DNA of 41,000 bases from Cristatella mucedo (GCA_009760855.2 WPIO01000235.1:64001-105000); one strand, 5' to 3'. Counted from the first letter of the stretch, positions 10,458 to 21,534 are shown. Translations and numbers: made by a program. The notes: a model not told the origin generated them from the letters alone.

Positions 10458-10997
10458 GAGCAAACAGCTGCAGAGGAGACGCCTCTCGATGCGTCGAAGA
10501 CTACTCTGCGCAGCATTTCAGACCTCTCGAGGCCACCGCCTAGATTGGAATCGACCGAAAGGGCGGCGGCGGCGCCTACCTGCGGCGGCTGCCTGCGAAG
10601 TCGCCGCTGACCTCGAAATGTGACTAGCGTGCGGCAGTTTGGGAGAGGGAGAGAGAGAGAGAGAGAGAGCCGGGGGCTAGGTGGCGGCGGCGGCGGTCAG
10701 CCGGGGCAGCGGAAGCGGACGGACCTAGCGGCGGCGGCGGCGGCGGCGGCGGCGCGGCTGTCAGCAGGCCGTGGGTGTGGGTGCAGTGAGGTTCCAAAGG
10801 ACAGTCCTCAGCAGCCAGCGCAGCTGGCTAGTCTAGATGCCAGTAGCTGCTTTTCTCTCGGGGTCGCCGAAGCTCGGGGAACGGATTTTCGATGTCGTAG
10901 CGATTCCTCGCCGCCCTCTCGCCGCCAGCTTTTCTCTGGTGAGCGCCGCTCTCGGTTCGCTGCCTGGAAAGGAAGCGGAAAGGCGTTGCGTCGCACG

Positions 10998-11015
10998 TCT
11001 CTCTCCCCCTCTCTC

Positions 11016-11107
<92 letters not shown>

Positions 11108-11137
11108 GTCTCTCTGTCTCTCTGTCTCTCTCTCTCG

Positions 11138-11223
<86 letters not shown>

Positions 11224-11350
11224 GTCTCTCTCTGTCTCTCTCTCTCTCTCTGTCTCTCTCTCTCTCTCTGTCTCTCTCTCTCTCTCTCTCTGACTCTCTT
11301 TGTCTCTCTCTCTCTCTGTCTCTCTGTCTCTCTCTCTCCCTCTCTCTCTG
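10998..11350. repeat. Long (CT)n microsatellite with CTGT interruptions
   Basis: About 350 bp of nearly pure CT/TC, with occasional CTGT, CTCGCT and TGACT interruptions. The plus strand is all-pyrimidine over long runs, a sequence type that can form triplex H-DNA. Frames through it give poly(Ser-Leu) or poly(Arg-Glu) and are not genes. Confidence 0.95.
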
Positions 11351-12335
11351 TTCAGCAGTGGTCGTCTCTGGTGATACGGCACATCGGTGCCGCATGCATC
11401 GCCTGGCTAGTCCCCGCCCTCGAAACCTGGCGCTCGCTGGCGCGCACGTCGGCCACTCCGCTCCCAATTAACTGCGCCCCCAGCGGCGGCGTTCGTCTCA
11501 CCAACCGGAAGTCGTGCAGTTGTAGCTCGCGCTTGGCCTGCCGCCAGCAATGGGGCAGGGGGACGCGCAGACGACCGTTCGAACCTGCAGTGGTCGGCAT
11601 TGTTTTGGGTGACGAGGGCGGGGAGTGGATAATAACTCGCCTGAGCAGCTTTGTGGTTTCCGAGACGACATTTCTCAGACTGAGCTGCGACCTCGCGGTG
11701 ACCTCGTTAAACGGGTAGATCCGACAGAAGCCGCCGATTCTCGCCGGAAAGTCTGCAGACGAAAAAACGCGCGATCGCATCGGGCTCAGGCGAACATCCT
11801 CCTCATAGCGACGGACGCGTCAGCAGCAGCGGCAGCAACAGCAGCAATAGCAGCGACCGGAGCATGAACGCCGACGGCTGGACGGTTACGGAACGCCCTA
11901 CCGGTTCTGAACTAAAGTCCGGTTCTGAACTATTCTGGAACTGAAGTCCCTCGTCACAAGAGCAGCTCGCGCGCGTTGGTGCCAGTATGGTCCTTATCAT
12001 TATAACTCAGCAACAGCTGCTTGTCTCGAGCAGTTTCATTATCTGACCGACTCGGCGTACACTCGTTTCAATACGCACCTACAGCCGGAGAGCAGGATCC
12101 GGCTCCGCCGAACGCCGAGCGTCTGCTGGGCTCGCTGTAGTTAATTCCTTCGCTCCTGCGCTCCAATAGCGAAGGCCGAGTGCTGCGCAGAATGTCGGCC
12201 GCTGAGTGCAACTGTTCGCCTGAGCGCGACCTTCGCGCTGAAAGTCTTCGCTGGACGCGATCTGAAGAGTTAAATAAAACTCGATCAAATTAAAGTTCGT
12301 GTTGGATTAGTCCACTTCCGCTGCATGCGACGCTC

Positions 12336-13726
12336 TTAAAATGGCGAGAGCGGTGCGGCGCGCGGTCCAAGCGTCGGCCCTGGCGAAGCGCGGCGAGCGC
12401 CAGAGTCGCCGCGTGAAACTTGTGCGAGCGGCGCCGCCGCACCTGCGGAAACGGCACGAGTGTCGGGGCTGGTGGCGTGCAGCCCGGGCGCCGCGTCCTT
12501 GCTGGCCGCCGCGGACGCGGCAGCAGCAGCAGCGGCGGCCGCGCCGGCTCGCGTCCACCTCTTGTGGCGGCGGCGTCTTCCGCCGCTGCTGCTGCTATGC
12601 TGTCGCGACGCGGCAGAGATCGGTGACCCTTCGCGGTTATGGATGCCGCCACCGTCGTCGTCGTCATCGCTGGGCTCCGACTCTTCCCCTGAGCGTTGCA
12701 GCGGCGGCGGCCGCCGCTGCCACGCGCCGCCTCGACCGGCGAGCCCGGCGCGCAGGGCGTCCGGCAACGGCCTGCCGGACGACGCCGGACGGAGTATGTG
12801 CGAGCGCGCCAGCGACGACGTCGCGTTTCGCTGCCGGGCTCGGAAGAGCTCCCCGCCGCAGAGTGCGTCCTCGCCGTCGAAGCCCAGCATGTCGACCAGG
12901 TCGCCGAGCATGGCGCTCTTCATCTCGACGTCGAGCTCGCAGTCAGTCGTGAGCGCCGGGCTGAAGTTGACCTCGAGCAGCCACGGCCGCAGCGTCTCGT
13001 CCACGAGCACGTCGAAGCCAAACAGCTCCAGGCACGCGCTACTTTCGCCGCAGCCACCGCCACCGCCGGCGCCGAAGCGCTCGTCGACGGCGACGTTGGG
13101 CGCCTCGGCGGCGAGCGGCGCCACGGTGAGGATGAGGAGTGAGACGATGCGCCACCAGAGGTCGCCGTCGTCGACGCGCCTGCTCTGCAAGTACTGGCGC
13201 AGCTGCTTGACGCTCCACTTGCAGCCGGGCCCGATGCCCGCCTTGTCGTCGGCGTAGGTCGGCGAGTTCTTGTTGATGGACGAGTTGGTCAGGTGGCTGT
13301 ACACGTTGCTCAGCGTGCTCAGGTTGTACTTGTCCGTGCCGAAGCGCGCCAGGCCGTCGTCGTAGACATAGAGCGTCAGCAGTGGACTGTAGCGGCGCAC
13401 GGCGACGTACAGGCGCAGGTCGAACTTGTGGCCGGATATTAGCAGCGGGTTGGCGACGTAGCGCTGCACGACGCCGTGCGTATCGCAGCGAAGATCGGAC
13501 AGCTCGCGGAACAGCACGATGCCGCGGCCGCGCGACAGGTCGGCCGGCTTGTAGATCCAGAACTGCGGCGGCCGCCTGTCGGTAGCGGCGGCCGCCGAGT
13601 AGTCGGACACGAAGCGGCGGTACTCGTGCGGCAGCACGTACGACGGCGGCGCGAAGCAGTACGCCGAGCCGTAGGCGCCAGCCATGAGCCTCAGCAGACG
13701 CGCCAGGCCGTCCTTTCGCGTGATGC
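12336..13726 (-). CDS. TTLL2: Tubulin--tyrosine ligase-like protein, TTLL2 type, exon 2 (catalytic domain and C-terminus)
   Basis: Main exon of a predicted 537-residue protein (residues 75-537). TTLL enzymes add amino acids, usually glutamate, to tubulin tails using ATP; the TTLL2 group is a probable polyglutamylase of ciliary and axonemal microtubules. Seen here: WIYKPADLSRGRGI (about 132-144, nucleotide-binding loop), VQRYVANPLL and KFDLRLYV (161-182), YSHLTNSSINK (217-227), and ELFGFDVLVDETLRPWLLEVN (308-328) followed by FSPAL, with the usual metal- and ATP-binding Asp, Glu and Asn kept. The acceptor is CTCCCTCAG|GC at 13727, and the joined codons read G-ITRKD, as in the family. A Gly-rich insertion of about 25 residues (280-306) precedes ELFGFD. 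After about residue 365 the tail is low-complexity: Asp run, Arg-rich patch, Ala run. Identity is sure; the exact TTLL subtype is somewhat less so. Confidence 0.92.
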
Positions 13727-13999
13727 CTGAGGGAGAGAGGAGCGAGCAAGATGGCGCCGCCGCCGGCAGCGTCGCGAGGCGGCGCTGCGGACGCGCGCGC
13801 AGTTGGGTGCTGGGTTTTTCTCTTCAAGCGTCAAGACGAGGCGGCGAGGATGGGCGTGCCTGGTCACCAATGCGGAAAGTGTGGGTTCGGTCCTCAACTA
13901 ATAGGAAATCAATGCCTATGAATGGCGACCTTGTGATTTTGTAGGTGTATATGGAAAGCAAAACGCGCACGCATACACACGCACTCACATGGGCACACG

Positions 14000-14127
<128 letters not shown>

Positions 14128-14558
14128 CACGTTTCTAAATATCTCTTTGCCTTAGGTTTTAGGGCTTAGAATTTGGATTTAAGCTCGGCCCTGGGCGTGA
14201 TGAAGCGGCGACGGTCATCTGGCGACTAAAACTTAACATGGTTAAAATAAATAACTTAATGAGCAACCAAAGTGTGAGCATTGCTGCCATTTGCGGCAGC
14301 ATCGCGTCCGCGATGCAGCCGTTCGACCGCTCTTGAACATTACGCCCACCTAACTGACGCAGCTGCGCTAGAAGAACGAATAAAATGCAGCTCAGCCATG
14401 ACAGAATGAGCTGAGCGACTGATTAATAAGACCAGGCGCGACAGTCTCTCTTTCTCTTTCTTTCTCTCACCGTGTCCATCTTTGCCCTATCCCCTCCGTC
14501 GTTGGCTCTCCCTTTCTCTCCCCTCTGTCCGTCTATCTTTTGCACACGCATTTAATTC

Positions 14559-14569
14559 ATATATATAAA

Positions 14570-14606
<37 letters not shown>

Positions 14607-14630
14607 ACTCTCTGTCTGTATGTCTCTCTC

Positions 14631-14691
<61 letters not shown>
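14559..14691. repeat. (TA)n and (CT)n microsatellites
   Basis: A TA tract (14559-14604) is followed by a CT tract (about 14620-14691), in the TTLL2 intron. Confidence 0.95.
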
Positions 14692-14695
<4 letters not shown>

Positions 14696-14936
14696 GTCTC
14701 TGTCATTAACCTTCTATCCGATGGATTTTTCCTTTCCCCTCTCCAAATCACTCTGAAGCACAATTGCGTTATGCCTAACTGCTCTACGAAAGTCGCCGCG
14801 AGATATCTTACCGGGACGGAACCAACCCATGAGCACAAGCAAGCAAATCGTACTCTCATGACGTGGCAACGGCTGAGAGAGAGCAACAATGCATAGCATT
14901 TGCGTGGCCCCGCCCACTTTTAGCAGCTGCGCCGGC

Positions 14937-14976
14937 GACCGTCGCTACGAGCGAGCGAGCGCTCGTAGCGACGGTC
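14937..14976. repeat. Perfect GC-rich hairpin, 17-bp arms, 6-nt loop
   Basis: The arm GACCGTCGCTACGAGCG (14937-14953) is repeated as its exact reverse complement at 14960-14976. It lies in the TTLL2 intron just before the 5'-truncated end of a LINE. Confidence 0.85.
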
Positions 14977-14994
14977 ATTCGGTCGCCATGGATC

Positions 14995-15614
14995 CACAGC
15001 TAGACTTGTCTGTCATGAGCGTCGCAGTTGCCACATTACACCACTTGTCGCCGACCTGCACTGGCTCCCAGTCAAACAACGGACCGACTTCAAGGTTTTG
15101 TCGCTCACGTTTAGATCACTTCATTCTTTGGCTCCAGCCTATCTCTCCGATATACCCCATCAGGCCAAGCATCGTACCACCTGCTTTTCGGAATCAAAAA
15201 GTCTAAAAATACCTCGTACAAACCTCAAATCCTTTGGAGACCGTGCATTTAGTTCGTACGCTCTCAAAGCCTGGAACTCCCTCCCGACCTGCGTCAGGAC
15301 ATCCCCTGACCTGACCACATTTAATAGGAACTTAAAAACACACCTATATAGGACAGCATTTAGTGGGTCCCTGTGATTCGTCCTTCATGTGCTTATACAT
15401 GCTGACACTGTGCATGCTGCCACTAACCGCATTTGCATGCTCACCGTGTGCATGTCACCCCTAACCATGTTATTCATTTTGTTCGTTTATCAAGCATCAT
15501 ATCAATCACCGTTCAATTGCATTTCAATTTGCAGCAAATGTAAAGCGCCTAGAGAGAGATTGAGTTCTCTGAGGGCGCTTTATCAAATGCATTATTATTA
15601 TTATTATTATTATT
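14995..15614 (+). mobile_element. CR1/L2-like LINE 3' end in the TTLL2 intron, antisense to the gene
   Basis: The copy has about 380 bp of the RT C-terminal ORF (frames give LSLTFRSLHSLAPAYLSD, DRAFSSYALKAWNSLPTCVR and a terminal KTHLYRTAFSGSL), broken by a frameshift near 15150. A 3' UTR, the terminal hairpin (15543-15583) and an ATT tail (15590-15614) follow. 5'-truncated and inactive. Confidence 0.9.
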
Positions 15615-15846
15615 CCACGACCTTTGCTCGACACTTCCGCTTCGGATCGATCCAGCGAGGGCGGAGCAGCGCTCCTTCATCAGGACGGCATTGAACGAGC
15701 GTGCAGCTATGCGACAGACCGCAGCTCAAGGCCGCCGATGTTAAATTCTCGGCTGCTGAATGACACTTTCGTGCGTAAGTGTCCTTCGCACGACGCCAGC
15801 AGCCTCGCTGCGGCAGCGCCACTTCCGTTCCGCCGAATGACCGTAC

Positions 15847-16069
15847 CTGCGCTTCGCGGATAGTGGTTTAGCCGCTGCCACGGGAGCAGCTGCTCGTAGT
15901 CGGCGTCTCGAAAGCGCGACGTCCGCCACCAGAGGTTCCATTCGTAGGGCGCGTGCGTGCTCTTCGAGTGCTCTATCCAGCCCCTTTTCAGGAGCACGTC
16001 GCGCACCAGCTCCGGTCCCGAGCCGCCGCCGTCGTTGATCCGAAATATGAGCGGCCTCTGCTGGTGCAT
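15847..16069 (-). CDS. TTLL2: Tubulin--tyrosine ligase-like protein, TTLL2 type, exon 1 (N-terminal part)
   Basis: Encodes residues 1-74 plus the first base of codon 75. The segment PLIFRIND (6-13), ELVRDVLLKRGW (20-31), EWNLWWRTSRFR (43-54) and LLPWQRLNHYP (61-71) is the conserved TTLL N-terminal region, which the family has just before the ITRKD block. The ATG at 16069 is the first in frame near the homology. The frame stays open upstream to a TAG at 16147-16145, so the start could lie in an earlier exon. The vertebrate protein has a somewhat longer N-terminus. This exon is 2.1 kb from the catalytic exon and would be easy to miss; the in-phase splice and the motif order tie them together. 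Confidence 0.88.
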
Positions 16070-16423
16070 CTCAGCGAGACAGCGCGCGGCGTCGCCTCTG
16101 CCGCAGACTAGACGGCGCCCCGCTGCACTATCGGCCGGCTGACACTACTGAGCGGAAATGTTTCTCCGACGCTTCATGAAGTCGAGCTTCCTCGGCGTCG
16201 CCGTCGTCCGCAACATAGCCGTGCCGAGGCACCTCGGTGGACGCCGGAAGCTTCGAGGGGTTGTCTCGATCGCACCTGTAAGAGATGCGGTCCATCGCGA
16301 GCTCACCTGGCGAACCGGCGTGGGGGGGCCAGTAGCTGGGGGGGGGGGCGAGCCAGTAGCTTGGTGCCAGCCTGGCGCTCGAGGGCGCCAGCCTGCCAGG
16401 CACGGCGGCGAAGAAAGCGCGGC

Positions 16424-16463
<40 letters not shown>

Positions 16464-16590
16464 GGAAGCCGCCTCGAGAGCGACCGACGGCCCGTCGATC
16501 CCTCGGCGTGCGGCTGGCGGCGGCGGCGGCGGGGAAGCCGCCTCGAGAGCGACCGACGGCCCGTCGACCCCTCGGCGTGCGGCTGGCTAT
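16424..16590. repeat. (CGG)n tract followed by a 69-bp tandem duplication
   Basis: A pure CGG run (16424-16463) leads into two copies of a 69-bp unit (16462-16530 and 16531-16590, the second incomplete). The copies are identical over about 57 bp except for one T/C difference, and a second short CGG run sits between them. This GC-rich stretch lies just upstream of TTLL2 exon 1 and is probably promoter-proximal. Confidence 0.9.
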
Positions 16591-17047
16591 TCACTACAAG
16601 CCGACTAGCCGACTCGGGGCGTCGAGAGCCGCACGAGCGATGCGTCGCGGGCGCCTCCGGGCGCCTCGTCGGCTGCGAGCAGGAAGACGCTGCCGCCACC
16701 GCAGCAGCACTAGCTAGAGCGCGCGGCGACAAAGCTAGCTACGTTCGGACGCGCTAGCATTCGTGCTCGCTTCGCTTGCGTGCTTGCTTGCTTTGCTGCA
16801 GCGGGACGCTGACCGTCCGACAAACGAGATGAGCGAGATGAGCACAATACGGGCCATCTAGAACCATCTGCGGCGAGAATCGAGCAGTAGGCTTGTCTTG
16901 TAGCGACCTCTTCTCTACCCGCTTTCGTCTTGCTTCCTTGCAACCATTCTATCTCTTCCTCTGACAACTCACTGTCGTCGTCCTGCCCTTAGCCATCTCG
17001 TGTGACGATCTCTTAGCTATTCACTCCAAGCAGGCCGCTGCCTTTAG

Positions 17048-17269
17048 GCAGCGTAGGGTCTGCAGGAAGAGGACACTAGTAGCCCATGCAATGTGTCTCC
17101 TAACTAAGTACTTGAGACTCGTGCCATCCCGTGAGACGTTTATCGGGCTGCTTCAGGCGTAGGAATGCGAGCGGCGGTGTTTAATACTGCGGACCCAGGG
17201 GTGTAGTCTGCGGGAAAACACTGATGCGCCACACAAAGGTAAGGTAACAATTATAGAACAGATTTAACA
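17048..17269 (-). repeat. Gypsy element LTR (3' LTR in element orientation)
   Basis: About 220 bp aligning with 20956-21165. Shared landmarks are TCTGCAG, GACTCGTGCCATC/GGCTCGTGCCATC, GGCGTAGGAATGC and TATAGAACAGAT. On the minus strand it would begin TGTTAAATCTG. Borders are good to about 10 bp. Confidence 0.8.
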
Positions 17270-17340
17270 CGCCCTGTAGAACTTCACGAACACAGCATCG
17301 TCCTTCCTTAAGAAAATGCGCTTCGCGTCAAAAAAAAGAC

Positions 17341-18262
17341 TTAAAACTGAGCAGGCTGTTTGCCCTTGATGGATCCAGTGGAATGTCTTGGCACTTTCAC
17401 TGTGGCTTGATAACTTTCTGTTCTCTTAGCCAACTCTACGTCCAGCGGCTGTGCCTCAGTGGTACAAATTCCTGCCTCGGCATGCATCATTACCGTCACA
17501 CGATGCCCTTTTTTGAAGCTGATCTTCATGGCTTACTGTCAGGCCAGCTCCTGTTTATATAGCATACATACAGTACCCACTACTGGCCACCGCTGTGACA
17601 GTCGACCGAGAGTTGGATGACGTCCAGTAGCTCTTGTACCTCACTAAATCTCTTTTCGCCATGTCGTTTTCTCTCAGAAAGTGGTGTACTCTCTCAGAGA
17701 TGCTAGCGATGGTCGAAGAAGACCTAATTGGGTACAGATGCTTCGACGTATGGTTCGTTCAGCAGGTGTATACGGTTCACCATCCATTGGGACGGTAAGG
17801 TAGTTTAACAAAGATTTGTCAATCCGGGTCTGTACCGTCCCAGTAGATGCTGCGTAGGGTCGCTTGAAGGAACGAAGCACAAACCTCTCAGCCAGCCCAT
17901 TGCTCTGCGGGTGGTACGGACAGTTAAACATATGTTTGATACCATTGCTCTGAACGAAGGCACAGATTCAGATGAGCAAAACTTGGACCGTTGTCGCTAG
18001 GAACGACAAGTGGCAGACTCCGGCGACGAGCAAACAACGTCCTTGATGTCGTTATGGTAGACAAAGAAGTGGCGTTCTGCATTGTGAATACCTCGTGCGA
18101 CTTTGCGAAAGCGTCAACCACTTTCAAGAAAAGGTAATTGCCCATCGACCCAGCCAAGTCTCTATGCAAGCGTTGCCAAGGACCCCAGGGGTCGTTCAAA
18201 GATGCAGGCAAAGATGGTGCTGCGCTTCGAACAGCATTGCAACGTGGGCTAACGCTCCACAT
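17341..18262 (-). pseudogene. Gypsy integrase and pol C-terminus, broken
   Basis: The minus strand shows the integrase core in two frames. 18262-17924 contains PWQRLHRDLAG (first catalytic Asp) and VVPSDNGPSF (second Asp). After a frameshift, 17931-17674 contains HPQSNGLAERFV (catalytic Glu). This is the D,D-E arrangement of retroviral-type integrases. A further frame, 17529-17341, ends with PRHSTGSIKGKQPAQF, like the basic end of gypsy polyproteins. The frame breaks make it non-functional. Confidence 0.88.
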
Positions 18263-18662
18263 AGCGCCTCGACGTTATCGATAATTTTTGGCCGAAACAC
18301 ACAATTTCTAGCTGCGGCTTTCTTTCGTGCAATACCAACGTGGCTTTCGTGAAGTTCTGTTAAAATCCTTTATCGAAGGTTATCTGGTATTATAAGCCTG
18401 GTGCCTCTCAACAAGCTCCCGTCTAGTTTCGAGAACTCGAGGCGGAACTTGGAGTAAGCCTCAAGATTTTGGGCACGACGTCACTGTTCCGGCTGTCCCT
18501 TCACATCATCCTGTAGGCTTTTATTAGGGTTCGCTCTAACTGCAGCTGTTTTCGAAGGTCCTCACATGTTACTGTTACGGATGCAAACTGCGTGCTGCGA
18601 AAAAGCCTCATCAGCTAACAATACTCGAATAGGCAAGGTCGAAGTAGTCTAGACACGGTTTT

Positions 18663-19856
18663 TTAATTTGCACGATCCTCAGATCTTGTATACTCAATTT
18701 CATGAGAGTATGCTGACAATACGGTAGCCCACCATTGCATTCGCATCGCTGCAATGATTGGAAGGACTTTCTTAGACCATTGGGCTGTTAAGAGTGGCTT
18801 GTGGTCAGTTGATAGAATGAACGCTCTCCGGTAAAGATAAACGTGGAAGCTGAGGACACCGAAGATCACTGATAGATGCTACTTTGATTGCTTTAAATTT
18901 GTCTGTTGTGGGATGCATGCCGTGCTTGTAATGCTATGTCCCGAATAGACGATCGAGGGTTGCAAAAATGCGTATTCATTTCAACCAATTTTCAAACCAG
19001 CAGCACTACCTTCTTCAACACAGCTTCGAGACTTTTAAGATGAGAGACCCGATCTACATGCATTATAAATATTTTGTATTGATTATAATTAACACCATTT
19101 AATCCCGACAGCAGCTGGTCAATAGCTCCCAGGAGAATTGTCAGTGCAAAGGCAACAAATAATCGGAGGCCGTTATAGGGAAAGAATCCCTTATGTGTAG
19201 TTATGGTAACGTATTGGCGAGATGTATCATTCAGTGGTATCTGAGCGAAGGCTCTAGGCAAGTCAAGTTGGGTGAACAATACCCCAAAAATCCTTTTTTC
19301 CTGAAGATTTTCGACCGATGGCACTGGGCAATTGTTGACAAGACGATAAGGATTTAACGTGATCTTGTAATCGCCACACAGACGAACACTCCCATCAGGT
19401 AAAATGACTGGTAACAACCGGAGTGGTCCATTCTCTCATAACAATTTTAGTGATGACACCATCACTTTCCAAGTTCGCAAGCTCCCGCATTTTTGCTTAT
19501 ATCAAATGGCGTCGTCCTACACTTTTATTGCATACGCACAGTTCGTGGCTTAAGATGCAGGCCTTCGCTTAAGCCATTGAACTTCCTCAGAGAACTGCTG
19601 ACGAGTAGGAGTACTTCGATAGTATTGCCGTCACGTCGTCTTCAATGGACATCTGGTGAGATGCGCTGACACAGAAGAAACCGCGGTCAACTGCAGTAGT
19701 CCATTCTTTACCTGGTAGTGGAAAATCTTGCTCGGCAATCACGAAAAGACGCAGCCGTTTTGTGATCGATCCGTAGCGTACCAGAAGCCATCTCACTCCC
19801 ACTGGCTGTGTAGTTTGAGCACCCTCATGAGGTCGTAGTACTGCTGACGTTTTCAT
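18663..19856 (-). pseudogene. Gypsy protease-RT linker, reverse transcriptase and RNase H, broken
   Basis: Minus-strand pieces in order: 19856-19587, with LRLFVIAEQDFPLPGKEW, is the linker before RT. 19417-18992, with GSVRLCGDYKITLNP, LFTQLDLPRAFAQIPL and ITTHKGFFPYNGLRL, is the RT palm. 18869-18663, with FILSTDHKPLL and ending YTRSEDRAN, is RNase H. The second catalytic motif, normally YxDD, reads YNQYKIFI, so RT could not be active even without the stops and frameshifts. Confidence 0.88.
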
Positions 19857-20165
19857 GTGGAGGCTGATGTGAGCATAATTTTATATTTTCGTTTGATAGA
19901 ATTATTGATACGCTTGACCCGTATCGAATTCCATAAACAGGTCGTGTCCATCAATGTCTCCTCAAATGAAGTAGGCTGGTGGCACTTGGCCATTGGTGGC
20001 ATGAATTATTTACACTTCATCTTCAATATGACGATTCTTGGTATCGGGCAAAGTCGGTTTCAGGCTCCTGTTCGACCCTTAACGGTGCTCTCGGTGCACC
20101 ACTAAACGCGCCAGCCTTTGGTGCTCTGCGCTCCAGCTATGAAACTCCCGCAGATCCCTATCCTC

Positions 20166-20703
20166 TCATTCGACAAGCGTTGCGAAGATGGCAGACTTTC
20201 GAGCAAGCGCCAAGCAAGCACTTTTTAAATGTCGACAGTCCCACCTCTGGTGATCCAGAGCCTCGCAAGAAGCACTGGGTTGCCGTTCGGCGCGACCCAA
20301 ATAGCGAAGCTTGTCAGAATCTTGGTCATTATATGAACAAGGTGAGACCAAGAACTGGGCCTCTTCCTGGGACTGTACGAAGGCGATTGCAACGTTAATA
20401 GCTCTGTCAAGCGTCAAGCCTCCCTCAAACAGCAGCGTGTGGCAAGTTTCAGCTAAGTCCGTATGCCAGCTGGTTCCCTATGGCGTTGCATTCGAACAGG
20501 CCAAAGTTGCGGTTTACAGCAAGAGCCCCTAGCTGCGACACAAAATTGCATATCGAATCACCAGACTGCTGAAATTTATATGCCTCGGCAATTTCTAGAG
20601 GCGCCGGCGAAAGGTATCCCGTTAAAAGTTCCCCGACCCTATCGAACGTCACCGTCGATTCGTTGGTATTGGCTGGCGGCAGTGAGGCTATAAAGAAGCC
20701 CAT
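20166..20703 (-). pseudogene. Gypsy gag, broken
   Basis: Minus strand 20703-20449 contains ELLTGYLSPAPLEIAEAYKF and QQSGDSICNFVSQLGALA, a capsid-type gag segment. 20417-20166 starts MTLDRAINVAIAF and later has spaced C and H residues that look like a ruined zinc knuckle (CRHLKSAC...). The two frames do not join without a shift. The product would be the structural polyprotein of the element. Confidence 0.75.
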
Positions 20704-20955
20704 AAGTTTTGGCGCATAGGCAATTTAGAAAAATTGCCTTCCGATTCTAGATCGGAATGTAATTTAACGTCCTGTATACGTCAAAGCGCACGACGACGTA
20801 TTGTTCGAGCGACTCGCCGAACTCTTCGCACGGGGAAGCGGAAGTGCGCGGATTCCGCTGTTTGTGCCGTGTGCACGCCCACACGCACGCTCGCTGCCCG
20901 TTGCATGACCTTCTCCGGCAAAACGAAGCTGTAAACTCTCCAATCGTCGTCGCCG

Positions 20956-21165
20956 CAGTTGCGTCTGCAGAAGGACACGAGCAGTCCGTGCAATGTGCCT
21001 CCTAGATAGCTACTTGAGGCTCGTGCCATCATGCAAGACGTTTATAGTGACGCATCCGGCGTAGGAATGCCCGGCGGTGTAATCTGCGGGCCCAGAGGTG
21101 TAATCTGCGGACATGCGCAGTTGCGCTACGTATAGGTGAGCTAATAACTATAGAACAGATATAGC
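20956..21165 (-). repeat. Gypsy element LTR (5' LTR in element orientation)
   Basis: Partner of 17048-17269. It lies upstream of gag on the minus strand and is followed inward by the GGCGACGACGATTGG primer-binding-like sequence (about 20941-20955). Confidence 0.8.
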
Positions 21166-21316
21166 GTATGGCGTAAGAGCTACGAGAGCACTGTGGGCAG
21201 CTGCGCTGTGTCCAACCTCGGCAACCGAGCTAGCTAGCCAGCGGCAGTCCTATGACTGTCCACCGTAGATTTTAAGAAGAGGCAGAAGAAGAGCAAGAGG
21301 CTGGCCACCAGCTGTC

Positions 21317-21515
21317 CTTCCATGCTACTCACTACCTCAGCTGCTCTCCTGACTATGGCTATGCTTCCCACTTTTCTCTTTGTTGTGTGAGATTAAGTCT
21401 GTTGGATACCGAATGCGTACCGAAAGCCGCTTAAGCTGTGAGTGTGCTATAAACAACTCTCCTGCGTAACACTCACACGCAGTCTTTGTGGCTTTGCGGA
21501 GCTACAGACGGAGAT
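21317..21515 (+). repeat. Unnamed dispersed repeat, copy 2 of 4
   Basis: Closest relative of the copy at 7121-7368. Shared runs include CCGAATGCGTACCGAAAGCC and CTCCTGCGTAACA, and both end near GAGATA. No coding potential. Confidence 0.85.
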
Positions 21516-21534
21516 AACTACACTACTTTACGTA

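Larger units (their letters stand above)
9893..12335. other. GC-rich island downstream of TTLL2, no recognisable gene
   Basis: From about 9900 the base composition switches abruptly from AT-rich satellite to GC- and CpG-rich sequence. It holds GA and GGC tracts (10641-10669, 10684-10755), the CT tract and the palindrome listed separately. Reading frames here are low-complexity and match nothing I know. The 3' UTR of the minus-strand TTLL2 gene must begin at 12335. A minus-strand AATAAA near 10236-10243 is one candidate poly(A) signal, but it would imply a 2-kb UTR. Confidence 0.5.
17048..21165 (-). mobile_element. Decayed Ty3/gypsy LTR retrotransposon
   Basis: A minus-strand element with matching ends: the sequence at about 17048-17269 recurs at about 20956-21165 (shared GCTACTTGAG-like and GGCTCGTGCCATC blocks, GGCGTAGGAATGC, TATAGAACAGAT), and these are the LTRs. 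Between them, in minus-strand order, come gag, a protease/RT region, RNase H, integrase and a basic C-terminus, each in broken frames. Just inside the right LTR the minus strand reads GGCGACGACGATTGG, a plausible primer-binding region. No envelope-like frame is seen. The LTRs differ at many sites, so the insertion is old. Confidence 0.88.

Noticed and set aside
11500-11520. An 18-bp match (ACCAACCGGAAGTCGTGC) between about 11500 and the minus strand at about 40625
   Set aside because: Flanks do not align. Probably coincidence or a shared ETS-type motif, too short to call a repeat.
10620-11718. Open frames of 140-290 codons on both strands across the CT tract
   Set aside because: They consist mostly of Ser-Leu or Arg-Glu dipeptides encoded by the microsatellite, overlap each other on both strands, and have no domain outside it.
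12341-13257. Plus-strand frames of 148-265 codons opposite TTLL2
   Set aside because: They are antisense shadows of the GC-rich TTLL2 exon, where stop codons are rare; composition is Arg/Ser/Pro/Ala and no motif is seen.
16145-16757. Overlapping frames of about 195-199 codons on both strands
   Set aside because: They run through CGG repeats and the 69-bp duplication. The Arg/Ala/Pro runs are composition effects.
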